From Poindextera sp965277425 (GTDB lineage Bacteria; Pseudomonadota; Alphaproteobacteria; Caulobacterales; Caulobacteraceae), in assembly GCA_965277425.1 (NCBI GenBank), contig CBDICR010000007.1, positions 372,001 to 436,000 on the forward strand: DNA of 64,000 nucleotides, read 5' to 3'. The translations under genes and the position numbers were made by a program. Below the pieces are notes generated by a model that saw only the letters and a program-made list of their open reading frames with translations, had not been told where the DNA came from and searched no databases. This document shows positions 35,696 through 44,543 of the stretch, one piece after another. Numbering within the stretch: position 1 is the stretch's first letter; every line of letters starts with the position of its first letter.

Positions 35696-37186
35696 GTGGA
35701 TGTCGTCGACAAGGTCTTCGAAATCGCCTGCCGGACGCCGGACGCTCCAGCGATCATCTATGATCTGAAACCGGTCTCCTATCGCGCCCTTTATCGAATG
35801 ATCACGGCCATGCGCGGCGAACTGGCGGCCCGTGGCCTGCGCCCCGGCGGCGTCGCCGTTGTCTGGATCCATTCCATCCTGCTCAGCTGGGTGGTCAATC
35901 TCGGCCTGCGCACGCTCGGCCTGACAACGGTCTCGATACGCTCCGCGGCCGAATTCGAAGGGTTCGTCGGCCTCGACATCGTCGCGGTGGTGACGTCCGC
36001 GAAAGAACACGTCCCCGACCTCGATCCGGCCATCGCCCCCGGCGCCGCCCGCATCGGCGTCGACCTGCCGGACTGGACCGCGGAAGACGATGGCGGCGAA
36101 CTGGTCGCGCCGCCGCGGACACCGCCAGGCGACCACATCCTGCTGACCTCCGGGACAACCGGAAACTACAAGATGATGGTGGTCGATTCGCGGGCGCAGA
36201 TCGCGGTGATCCAGGCCGGATTGGAGAGGTACCGGCGTGATCCCGACGGCGTGGAGCGCGAGATAAGCGGGAACGCGATCAATATTCTCGATCTCGGCCT
36301 TTGGACGGCGGTCGGCTACAACTTTCCTCTTGGCGTCTGGATGGCCGGTGCGACGGTGATCATCCACCAGGGCGCGGACAAGTATCGGTCGCTCGAACTT
36401 CCCGGAATCACGTCCGCCATGCTCACCCCCGGCCTTCTGGCGCAGGTGATGGCGGAGGCGCCGGCCTCGCTCCAGCGCAACGACAAGCTGACGCTTATGC
36501 TGACCGGCGGGCCGCTGTCGCTTGCCCTGGCCAATCAGGTGAAGGCGCGTCTTACCAAGCGCATCGTCACCAGCCTGGGTTCAACCGAAAGCGGCGGCTG
36601 GGCGACGACGGAGATCAGGGCCGACGAAGACCTGCGCTGGCACCGCCTGCATTCGTGGCGGACCGTCGAGGTGGTCGACGAGGAGGACCGGCCTCTGCCG
36701 CCGAATCAGCTGGGCCAGGTCAGGGTGCTGCTCGACAACAGCTTCACCGGCTATCTCAACGATCCGGACGCGACGGCCTCCTTCGTCAAGGGCGCCTACT
36801 TCTATCCCGGGGACCTGGGCGTTTTGGACGGCAAGGGGCGAATCGCCCTGCATGGTCGGGTCACCGACGTTCTCAACATAATGGGCGACAAGCGTCCGTC
36901 CGGACCCTACGAGCAGGCGCTGCAGGACGCGCTCGGCCTCGATGGGGTCTGCGTGCTGACCGAACAGGGCGCGGACCGCGAAGAGCAGTTGCACGTAGTG
37001 CTCGAAACCGCCGAGCCGATCGACGAGGAGAGGCTGCGCGAGGCGGCGCTGACCCATCTGAAGGGTTTTCCCGCCGCCCGATTCCACTTCCTGGCCAAGT
37101 TCCCGCGCAACCATATGGGCAAGGTCGAGCGCTTCAAGCTCAAGCAGCGCCTGATCGAACAGCAACAGGCCCAAACCCAGGCCTAG
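35696..37186 (+). CDS. AMP-dependent synthetase/ligase family protein
   Basis: The 496-residue protein is a member of the ANL superfamily (acyl-CoA synthetases, adenylation domains). Core motifs are the ATP loop LLTSGTTGNYKMM, YFYPGDLGVLDGKGRIALHGR with the adenylate-binding Asp, and the catalytic Lys in RNHMGKVERFK near the C-terminus. The loop has NYKMM instead of the usual KPKGV, which may affect activity. GTG at 35696 is the start, with GAGG upstream. The substrate is unknown and the gene stands alone before the large autotransporter gene. Confidence 0.88.
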   Translation: MDVVDKVFEIACRTPDAPAIIYDLKPVSYRALYRMITAMRGELAARGLRPGGVAVVWIHSILLSWVVNLGLRTLGLTTVSIRSAAEFEGFVGLDIVAVVTSAKEHVPDLDPAIAPGAARIGVDLPDWTAEDDGGELVAPPRTPPGDHILLTSGTTGNYKMMVVDSRAQIAVIQAGLERYRRDPDGVEREISGNAINILDLGLWTAVGYNFPLGVWMAGATVIIHQGADKYRSLELPGITSAMLTPGLLAQVMAEAPASLQRNDKLTLMLTGGPLSLALANQVKARLTKRIVTSLGSTESGGWATTEIRADEDLRWHRLHSWRTVEVVDEEDRPLPPNQLGQVRVLLDNSFTGYLNDPDATASFVKGAYFYPGDLGVLDGKGRIALHGRVTDVLNIMGDKRPSGPYEQALQDALGLDGVCVLTEQGADREEQLHVVLETAEPIDEERLREAALTHLKGFPAARFHFLAKFPRNHMGKVERFKLKQRLIEQQQAQTQA

Positions 37187-37329
37187 ACGCGGCGTTTCGG
37201 GCGCCGAAAGCGAGGCAAAAAGGCCGCGGCGCGGGAATGTTCGCCCGCTATGTCGGCGGCTCGATTGACAATTGCCAGCCAAAAGTCACGCTTGGGCGCG
37301 CGGCTTATTCGGCTGAAGGGGGGCTCTTA

Positions 37330-40300
37330 ATGTTTGGGAAAGGCGTTTCGGCGCGCGGTCGCGCGTCGCTGCTGGCCGGCAGCATGTTCGCCACGACGGC
37401 GCTTGCCGGGTTGGGCGGGGTTGGGGCGGTCTTCCTGGCGCCGGGCGCGGCGCTGGCGCAGTGCTCGGCGGATCCGGCCGGCACGGGCGGTCCAGCCACG
37501 GCGGCGCCGGTCTCCGCGGCGACCGAGACCTGCACCGCGCCGACCCCCGGCATCGCCTATAGGGAGACCGGCCCGACCTTGACCGTGACCCTCGGCGGCT
37601 CGGGGTCTGTCTCGCCCCACGGCGTATTCATTGAGGACAACGGTAACGGGGCCAACCTGACCTTCAACGTCAACAACGCCGCGGCGGCCGGCCCCGCCAT
37701 CAACGCCACCGCCGGCGAAGACGGCATCCAGCTCGAGAGCACAGGCGGTTCGGTCACGATCAATACCGGCGTCAGCACCGCCTTCGCCGGCTCGGCCGTG
37801 ACCGGCGCTTTCAGCGGCATCTCCGCCTATACTCAAGGGTCGGGCGCGATCAGCGTCACAGCCGTCGCCAATGTCACGGCCGGTGATGGCGACGCGATTT
37901 ACGTCCCGGGGAGCAACACCGGCAACGTCACCATCATCACCGGCGCGGGCGCGGACCTGGAGGCGACAAACGGCGACGGCGTCTACGCGGGGTCGGATGG
38001 AAACATCGCGATCACCACGAACGGCTCGATCGGCGCGCTGGCGCCCGTCACCGACGATGGCATTTACGCGCAGACCTTCGGCGACAACAAGACGATCAAC
38101 ATTGTCACGCACGGCGCCATCAATTCGGGCAACACCGGCATCGGCGCCTTCAATGACGATCTGGGCAGCGCGGCGGGCGTCGGCCAAAGCACCGTCAACG
38201 CCCTCAATATCGTCACCACCGCGCCGATCCGCGCGGGCAACGCCGGCATCGACGCCGAACTGATGAACGGCGCGAACAACGACAACATCAACATCAATGT
38301 CGGCGCCGACATCACCAGCGGCAACCAGGGCGTGTTCGCCCAGACGGCTGGCGGCGGCAATATCAACATCGTCACCCAGCCCGGCGCGGTGATCACCTCG
38401 ACCAACAATGACGGCATCGACGCCTTCGCGCTTGGCGGCGGCAGCGTCTACATCCATCTGCTTGACGGCGGCATCAATTCGAACACGTCCGGCGTCGGAC
38501 CCACCGGAGTCACCTGCTGCTCGGCGCCGCCGACGACCCTCCTGCTCGATCCGAACGGCATCAACGCCACCGCGATCGGCAACGGCACGGTGACGGTAAT
38601 CACCGACGATTTCGTCAACAATCAAGGCCCCGGCGACGCGATCACGACCTCGACGGTCGACGGAGCCAACATCGTCGTCGTCAACGCCAACGTCACCAAC
38701 ACCGCGGGCACGGGCGTCGTCGCCGTCGCCACAGGGAATGGCACGGTGGCGGTCAGTCTCGGCAATATAACGACGGTCTCGGGCAATATAACCACCGCCA
38801 AGACCTTCTCTGTGACGGCGGCCGGCGGCAATGGCGTGGTCGCTCAAAATACCGCTTTGACCGGCAACCAGACCGCCACGGTGAACGTCACCGCGCCGGG
38901 CAATGTCACCGTCACGGCCGCCACCGGCAAGGCGGGTATCGCCGCTTTGACTGCGAGTTCCGGCGCCTCCAGCGCGGCCACGGTCAATATGACCGGCGCC
39001 TCGGGGGGGACGATTTCGGTCGCGGGCAATGCGACCTTCTCCGGCAACAACAATATCGGCGTGGAGGCGTACGCGCAGGGCGCCGGCAACGCCACGGTCA
39101 TCACCAACGCCGGCCGCACGATCACCGTCCTGGGCGGCGGCAACCTGGCGGGCGTCTATGCGGTCGCCCCCGGCGGCGGCGCCTTTGTGACGACGGGCAA
39201 TGGCACGACGATCACGGTCGGCAATGCGACCGACGTCTCGTCGGTGGGGGTGCTGGCGCGGGGCGGCAACGCCACGGTGAGCCTCGGCGCTGGGACCTCG
39301 GTCGCGGTCAACGGCAATACGAGTCTGTCCGGCGTCGAAGCGCAGAGCACCAGCGGTAACGCCTCTGTCACCCTGGGCGGGGCGGGCGGCTCCGGCATCG
39401 TCGTGAACGGCAATGCGACCAGCGGCGGCAATGTCGGCGTGCTGGCCCTGGCCAGCGGCGGCAACGCCACGGTTTTGGGCGGATCGACCTCGATCAACGT
39501 CACCGGCGGCGTCGGCGTCCTGGCCGTGAGCTCCACCGGCGTCAATGTCACCACCGGCGGCAACATCACCGCGACGAACGTCGGCATCCAGACGGAGAGC
39601 GGCGGCAACACCTCGATCAACGTGACCGGCGGTACGGTCAAGGCCGGCAACGCCACCCTGGCGGCGATCGACATCAGCAGCCCGACGGCCAACACCACCG
39701 CGACCGTCACCATCAGCTCGGGCGCCACGGTCGAGAACAGCTCGGGCCTGCCGACGGGCCTGGCCATCGACGCCGGCAACACCACCGGCGTTACGACCAC
39801 CGGCAACACCACCGTCATCGCCACCGGCAACGCCACCGGCGTCGGCAGCATCATCGTCAACGATAGCGGCACGCTGGTCGGCGACGTCAACTTCGCCCGG
39901 CTGGTCGGCAACGGCACGGCGGGCAACGCCACGGTCGCGGTCGGCAACATCTCCAATACGGCGATAAACGTGCTGAGCGGCGGGGTGTTCACCACCAGCG
40001 GGACCGACACGCTCGGCAACGGCGCGTTCGGGCCTGGCAACAGCACGGTGGCGACCGATACGATCAGCACCGCAGGCACCGGCGTGATCAACACGATCGG
40101 CGCCACCACCTTCGCCTTCGGCAACCACACCATCAACACGGTGACCAACGCCGGGACGATCCGGGTCGGCTCGGACGGCGGGGCCTCGACCCTGACGCTG
40201 ACGGCCGGCGGCGCGCCGATCACCCTGACCAACTCCGGCCTGCTCGACCTGTCGACCGGGGCGGCGGGAACCGACAACGTCTCCGGAACCACCACCGCCT

Positions 40301-42030
40301 TCACCGGCGTCGCGGGCGGGGTGATCGCCACCAAGGTCAACCTGGGCGGCCCGACCTCGGCGGCCAGCACCCTGACGGTGGCCTCCACCACCGGGACCAA
40401 CGCCATCCGGGTGATCGACGGCGGCGGCGCGCCGGGTGGGGCTCCGGTCTCCTCGGGCGGCATCGTGCTGGTGCATACGACCAACTCGGCGACCAGCAAC
40501 GGGGCCACCTTCACCCTGGATCCGGGCTCGAGCGGTTACGCCACCTTCGGTCCGAACGCGGCGGGCCTGGTCAAGGGGGTCTTCCTCTACACCCTGGACA
40601 ACACCGGCCAGAACGAAGTGCTGGTCAGCCAGGCCGGTCCTGGCGGCTTCGCCGCTCCGATCGTGGCCACGGCGGCGCAGGACATCTGGTATGCGACGAC
40701 GCCCTGGCAGGAGCGCCAGGCGGACCTTCGCGACTCGGTGCTGTTGGCGCCGGGCTCGCTGGGCAGCTTCACGCCGGGGGTGTGGATCAAGGCGGTGGGG
40801 GCCTTCTCCGACCGGACCGACAAGATCGATCCGCCGGCCGGCTACACCTTCGACCTGGACTATCGCCAGGACACCTACGGGGTGATCGGCGGCATCGACG
40901 GAGCGACCAAGCTCGGCATGGGCGGGGTGGGCCTGATCGGGGTGGCCGGCGGCTACCTGAACTCGCAGGTGGACTTCAGCAACCATGTCGGGCTGGCCGA
41001 CCAGAACTACGAAGGCGGCACGGCGAGCGTCTACGCCACCTACCTGCTCGACCAGTTCTATATCGACGGCCAGATCAAGGGCGACTTCCTGACCCTGCGC
41101 AGCCAGGGCAATGCGGGGCTGTCGCGCTCGATCCAGGTCAACACCTATGGCGGCGAGATCCAGAGCGGCTATCGCATCCCGTTCGGTCCGGGGGCGGTGG
41201 AGCCGATCGGGGTTGTGGCCTACGCCCAGACCACCATCGGGGCCGGCAACGTGCTGGGGACCACCCTGCGCTTCAACGACGAGGACAGCTTCCGCGGCGC
41301 CCTTGGGCTGCGCTACTCGATGCCGGTGGTCAGCAACGACCAGTACATGGTCAAGCTGGCGGTGCACGGCCAGGCCTGGGATGAGTTCGATGGCCGCAAC
41401 CGGGCGGCGCTGATCTCGACCGGCCTGCCGGTGGCGGTCGAGGACAACTTCTCGGGCGTGTTCGGGGATGTGGGGGCGAGCCTGAACCTGTTCACCAAGG
41501 ACGGCCACTCCTCGGCCTTCCTGAACGGGTCGTACGAGTTCAAGGACAACTACAACGAAGGCAAGGTGGCGATCGGCTACCGCTACCAGTGGGGCGCGCC
41601 GCCGCCGCCGCCTCCGCCACCCCCGCCGCCTCCGCCGCCGCCTCCCCCACCGCCGCCACCGCCGCCGCCGCCACCCCCGCCGCCTCCGGCGCCCGTGGCC
41701 AAGGACTTCGTGGTCTACTTCCCGTTCGATCAGTACGTGCTGACCCCGGAAGCCCAGCAGGTGGTGCAACAGGCGGCGGACTACGCCAAGTCGGGCAACG
41801 CCACGACCATCACCGTGGTCGGCCACACCGACACCTCCGGCGGCTTCGCCTACAACATGCGGCTGTCGGAACGCCGGGCCAAGGCGACGGCCGACGCGCT
41901 GGTCAACCAGGGCGTCAACCAGACCACGCTGAAGGTCGACTGGAAGGGCAAGACCGACCTGGCCGTCCAGACCCCCGACGGGGTCAAGGAGCCGCTCAAC
42001 AGGCGCTCGACCATCTCGATCAACTTCTGA
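37330..42030 (+). CDS. Giant autotransporter with C-terminal OmpA domain
   Basis: The 1566-residue protein has a signal peptide (about 1-43, ending APGAALA) and then a ~1050-residue passenger made of short beta-helix-like repeats rich in Gly, Asn, Ala and Thr (GNATV, GNTT and GNGT recur). An autotransporter beta-barrel follows at roughly 1105-1423 (from AAQDIWYATTPWQERQADLRDSV to VAIGYRYQW), then 30 consecutive prolines (41599-41688) and an OmpA-type peptidoglycan-binding domain (VVYFPFDQYVLTPEAQQVV, then GHTDTSGGFAYNMRLSERRA, then NRRSTISINF). AAGGGGGG precedes the ATG. The passenger should be displayed outside and the OmpA domain should anchor the barrel to the cell wall. Classical autotransporters end with the barrel, so the extension is unusual. 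The same frame stays open upstream to 36301 by chance. Confidence 0.9.
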   Translation: MFGKGVSARGRASLLAGSMFATTALAGLGGVGAVFLAPGAALAQCSADPAGTGGPATAAPVSAATETCTAPTPGIAYRETGPTLTVTLGGSGSVSPHGVFIEDNGNGANLTFNVNNAAAAGPAINATAGEDGIQLESTGGSVTINTGVSTAFAGSAVTGAFSGISAYTQGSGAISVTAVANVTAGDGDAIYVPGSNTGNVTIITGAGADLEATNGDGVYAGSDGNIAITTNGSIGALAPVTDDGIYAQTFGDNKTINIVTHGAINSGNTGIGAFNDDLGSAAGVGQSTVNALNIVTTAPIRAGNAGIDAELMNGANNDNININVGADITSGNQGVFAQTAGGGNINIVTQPGAVITSTNNDGIDAFALGGGSVYIHLLDGGINSNTSGVGPTGVTCCSAPPTTLLLDPNGINATAIGNGTVTVITDDFVNNQGPGDAITTSTVDGANIVVVNANVTNTAGTGVVAVATGNGTVAVSLGNITTVSGNITTAKTFSVTAAGGNGVVAQNTALTGNQTATVNVTAPGNVTVTAATGKAGIAALTASSGASSAATVNMTGASGGTISVAGNATFSGNNNIGVEAYAQGAGNATVITNAGRTITVLGGGNLAGVYAVAPGGGAFVTTGNGTTITVGNATDVSSVGVLARGGNATVSLGAGTSVAVNGNTSLSGVEAQSTSGNASVTLGGAGGSGIVVNGNATSGGNVGVLALASGGNATVLGGSTSINVTGGVGVLAVSSTGVNVTTGGNITATNVGIQTESGGNTSINVTGGTVKAGNATLAAIDISSPTANTTATVTISSGATVENSSGLPTGLAIDAGNTTGVTTTGNTTVIATGNATGVGSIIVNDSGTLVGDVNFARLVGNGTAGNATVAVGNISNTAINVLSGGVFTTSGTDTLGNGAFGPGNSTVATDTISTAGTGVINTIGATTFAFGNHTINTVTNAGTIRVGSDGGASTLTLTAGGAPITLTNSGLLDLSTGAAGTDNVSGTTTAFTGVAGGVIATKVNLGGPTSAASTLTVASTTGTNAIRVIDGGGAPGGAPVSSGGIVLVHTTNSATSNGATFTLDPGSSGYATFGPNAAGLVKGVFLYTLDNTGQNEVLVSQAGPGGFAAPIVATAAQDIWYATTPWQERQADLRDSVLLAPGSLGSFTPGVWIKAVGAFSDRTDKIDPPAGYTFDLDYRQDTYGVIGGIDGATKLGMGGVGLIGVAGGYLNSQVDFSNHVGLADQNYEGGTASVYATYLLDQFYIDGQIKGDFLTLRSQGNAGLSRSIQVNTYGGEIQSGYRIPFGPGAVEPIGVVAYAQTTIGAGNVLGTTLRFNDEDSFRGALGLRYSMPVVSNDQYMVKLAVHGQAWDEFDGRNRAALISTGLPVAVEDNFSGVFGDVGASLNLFTKDGHSSAFLNGSYEFKDNYNEGKVAIGYRYQWGAPPPPPPPPPPPPPPPPPPPPPPPPPPPPPPAPVAKDFVVYFPFDQYVLTPEAQQVVQQAADYAKSGNATTITVVGHTDTSGGFAYNMRLSERRAKATADALVNQGVNQTTLKVDWKGKTDLAVQTPDGVKEPLNRRSTISINF

Positions 42031-42059
42031 TCGATCGAGACGGCAGCTCCAATCTAAGC

Positions 42060-42085
42060 GCGGGCCGGTCGCAAGACCGGCCCGC
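42060..42085 (+). terminator. Terminator of the autotransporter–OmpA gene
   Basis: GCGGGCCGGTC (42060-42070) pairs perfectly with GACCGGCCCGC (42075-42085) around a GCAA loop and is followed by TTGCTTGT. It begins 30 bases after the stop codon. Confidence 0.8.
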
Positions 42086-42170
42086 TTGCTTGTGGCCCCG
42101 GGCTCGGCGGGAAGGTTTTTCGGGGTTGAATCCTTCAAGGCGCGTAGCGCGTCATCTTCCGCCGAATTTC

Positions 42171-42268
42171 ACCACGAAGGACACCAAGGTCACGAAGATC
42201 ACCAAGGGACAGCGAAGACTGGCGCTTTTCTTCTTCGTGACCTTGGTGACCTTGGTGTCCTTCGTGGT
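42171..42268. repeat. Palindromic repeat of CCACGAAGG / CCAAGG words
   Basis: The 20-base arm at 42171-42190 (ACCACGAAGGACACCAAGGT) is perfectly inverted at 42249-42268. The inner parts contain the same words in changed order (CACGAAG and CACCAAGG). It resembles the element at 173-265 and sits next to another at 42289-42425. Confidence 0.8.
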
Positions 42269-42288
42269 CGGATACTGACGACCGTCTG

Positions 42289-42425
42289 ACCGCCAAGTTC
42301 GCCAAGGACGCCAAGGGCGTTTGCGCGGACGGCGGGTATCGATCGCGCGCCCAAGGCGCGCTTTCAAAGCAAGAGACCCCGAGGCCGCCGCGGTTCTTCT
42401 TGGCGTCCTTGGCGCGCTTGGCGGT
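42289..42425. repeat. Palindromic repeat of GCCAAGG words
   Basis: The 27-base arm 42289-42315 (words CGCCAAG, CGCCAAGGA, CGCCAAG) is inverted at 42399-42425 with two mismatches. It is separated from its neighbour palindrome by only 20 bases. The ~80-base centre contains no gene. Together the two fill most of the 490-base gap between the autotransporter and the cyclophilin gene. Confidence 0.75.
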
Positions 42426-42519
42426 GGAATTTCAGAGACGCGTCCCTTGCGGCCATGCTGGCGAAACCGCGCGATCCCGTTAGAGGCGGTCCGCTGATGG
42501 GCGCCTTACATCGTCGCGG

Positions 42520-43134
42520 TCAGGCGGGCTGGCGCATGCTCAGGATCGGCACAGGCGGCTTCAGCCATTCGCCGCGCTGGTCGGCGAACTTGGTCGCCCC
42601 GTTGGTCGGCAGGGACAGGATCTTCTGGACGACCGCCATCCCCTGGACGACCTGACCAAAGGCCGCGAATCCCAGATTGTCTCCCTTGGCCCCCGGATGG
42701 GCGTCCAGGTAGGGCTCGGGACTGGCGCAGATGAAGAAGTTGTCGGTCGCCGTGCCGGGACCGAAGCGCCCGAGCGAGAGCGTGCCGGCGACGTGGCGAA
42801 GGCCGGTTTTGGTCGTGCTCTCGTGGGCGATGGGCGGGAAGGGATGAATCTTTAGGCTGGGGCGGCCCACGATCGTGCCGTGCGTTGGCGCGCCAGGGTC
42901 CCGTGAGGCTCGGAAGAACTCGCCCCCGTCATAGCCTTGAGTATCGACGTAGCGCAGAAAATTGGCCGAGGTGATGGGCGCCCGCTCGGCCTCCAGCTCG
43001 ACGAGGATGGACCCGTGGTTGGTCTTGATGAGAACCTTAGGCTTGGCCGGGGCCGCGAGCGCCAAGCGCGGGGCGCTCACCAGCAGCCCGGCGACCAGGA
43101 CGAAGCTCCGGCGTCCGACCTTGACTCCCGCCAT
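42520..43134 (-). CDS. Exported cyclophilin-type peptidyl-prolyl isomerase
   Basis: The 204-residue protein has an N-terminal export signal (RRSFVLVAGLLVSAPRLALA, with a twin-arginine-like start) followed by a cyclophilin domain beginning VLIKTNHGSILVELEAERAPITSANFLRYV. The usual 'FHRVI..FmiQGGD' catalytic segment is replaced by FFRASRDPGAPTHGTIVGR, so the Arg of FHR is kept but the QGGD motif is lost. Proline isomerase activity is therefore uncertain. The ATG at 43134 follows AAGGAG by nine bases. It acts in the periplasm if active. Confidence 0.85.
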   Translation of the reverse strand: MAGVKVGRRSFVLVAGLLVSAPRLALAAPAKPKVLIKTNHGSILVELEAERAPITSANFLRYVDTQGYDGGEFFRASRDPGAPTHGTIVGRPSLKIHPFPPIAHESTTKTGLRHVAGTLSLGRFGPGTATDNFFICASPEPYLDAHPGAKGDNLGFAAFGQVVQGMAVVQKILSLPTNGATKFADQRGEWLKPPVPILSMRQPA

Positions 43135-43345
43135 CGCTCTCAACTCCTTGTCGGCCTTCCCTCTACCTTAGCGTCCCGCCCGATGATGTACATGCGCGGA
43201 CGGCGCGGCGGCGCCTCATGTCGCGGCGGGCGCCAGCCCCTTCATCGAGGCGGGCGCGTCGACTTTCGATTGATTTGGACGCGCTCTTGAGCTTGCTCTT
43301 GGGCCTCGCGCCGCTGGGCGTCAGACCGGTCGCCGGAGACAGAGC

Positions 43346-43855
43346 ATGACCATGAACCCCTACGTCTTTGTTGGAATGTATTCCCATTCTCTGGACACCG
43401 CCGCGCACCTTCTGGCCAAGGGCGCGCAATACGCCTCGGCCAACGGCGTCAGCGAAACGCAGATGCTCGGCTGGCGGCTGATCGAGGACATGCAGCCGCT
43501 TTCGTTCCAGCTCATGGTGGTGTGCAACTTCTCGCGCCAATGGCCGGCGCGCGTCGCGGGGTTGCCGGTTCCGGAGGACGTGACCGCGGACCTGGACGTG
43601 GAAGGCTTTCAGAGCGCCATCGCCGACGCCAAGGCCTATCTCGCTGGGCTCAAGCCCGAGCAGTTCGACGGGCGAGACGAGATTCCGCTGACCCACACCC
43701 TTGGGACGGGCATGGCCCCGACGCTGCCGGGCGGGCGCTGGCTGACGATCTTCGTCACCACCAACCTCTATTTTCATCTCTCCACCGCCTACGACATCCT
43801 GCGGGCGCGAGGCGTGCAGATCGGCAAGGCGGACCTGTTCGCCGGGGGTCTATAG
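43346..43855 (+). CDS. DUF1993 domain-containing protein
   Basis: The 169-residue helical protein matches the DUF1993 family (DinB-like four-helix fold). It has an opening YVFVGMYSHSLDTAAHLLAKGAQYA, a central RLIEDMQPLSFQLMVVCNFSRQW and the C-terminal NLYFHLSTAYDILRARGVQIGKADLF. The histidines in 'YSH' and 'YFH' could bind metal, as in DinB-like enzymes. It is convergent with the TetR gene. The function is unknown. Confidence 0.85.
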   Translation: MTMNPYVFVGMYSHSLDTAAHLLAKGAQYASANGVSETQMLGWRLIEDMQPLSFQLMVVCNFSRQWPARVAGLPVPEDVTADLDVEGFQSAIADAKAYLAGLKPEQFDGRDEIPLTHTLGTGMAPTLPGGRWLTIFVTTNLYFHLSTAYDILRARGVQIGKADLFAGGL

Positions 43856-43912
43856 GCAACGGCCCCGTAGCGGTCGCCCGCGTCTTAGTGCGATCCCCGA
43901 CCGGAGGGTTGG

Positions 43913-44518
43913 TCAGGCGATCGTCTCCGGGTTGGCGATCAGCGCCTCGAACACGGCGGTGACGCGGGCGATGAAGACCTCGCGCTCGCGGCCCGCCAGC
44001 GGCTCACCGCGGATCAGGCGCTCGACCAAAAAGCCGATGAAGGCGGCGGCCAGGACGCGGGCGCGGGCCTGGGCGTCGTCGCCGCCCAGCCAGTCGCTTA
44101 TGGGCGCCAGGAAGCGGTCCTGGACGGCGACATTGAGCAGCGGCGCGGTGGTCGGGGAGGTCGCCGCGCGCAGCAGGAACTGAAAGCCGTGGGCGCGCGC
44201 CTCATCCTGGTGGGCCGCGCCGGCCATCATCACCGCGATCTCGCGGGCGAAGGTGGCGCGGTCCCATTCGCGCAGGCGGTCGGGCCTGAACGAGGCCTTC
44301 AGCGCCTCGGTGAAAAGGGCCTCCTTGCCGCCGAAATAGCGCTTGATCAGGGCGACGTCCGCGCCGGCCTCGGCCGCGATATCGCGCAGGGCGGCGCGGT
44401 CATAGCCGAGCCGCGCGAACTGCGCCTTGGCCGCCTCCAGGATCGCCGCGCGCGTGACCTCGGCGTTGCGCCGGCGCGGCGGGGTGCTTGCGCGAACGAG
44501 AAGCGCGCTGTCGCTCAT
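43913..44518 (-). CDS. TetR family transcriptional regulator
   Basis: The 201-residue repressor has a TetR N-terminal HTH: TRAAILEAAKAQFARLGYDRAALRDIAAEAGADVALIKRYFGGKEALF. An all-helical ligand domain follows. It lies 25 bases downstream of the P450 gene on the same strand, so the two are probably co-transcribed. It may control P450 expression through the inverted repeat at 45952-45967. The ligand is unknown. Confidence 0.9.
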   Translation of the reverse strand: MSDSALLVRASTPPRRRNAEVTRAAILEAAKAQFARLGYDRAALRDIAAEAGADVALIKRYFGGKEALFTEALKASFRPDRLREWDRATFAREIAVMMAGAAHQDEARAHGFQFLLRAATSPTTAPLLNVAVQDRFLAPISDWLGGDDAQARARVLAAAFIGFLVERLIRGEPLAGREREVFIARVTAVFEALIANPETIA

Positions 44519-44543
44519 GGCCGCCGCCGTCAGCCGCGGCCGC

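Noticed and set aside
36301..37329. In-frame upstream extension of the autotransporter
   Set aside because: It overlaps the AMP-ligase gene in another frame and has shadow composition. A strong ribosome site and signal peptide start at 37330.
37327..42138. 1603-codon open frame opposite the autotransporter–OmpA gene
   Set aside because: It is Arg/Asp/Gly-rich noise mirroring the GNAT-type repeats. The plus frame has signal peptide, barrel and OmpA domain.
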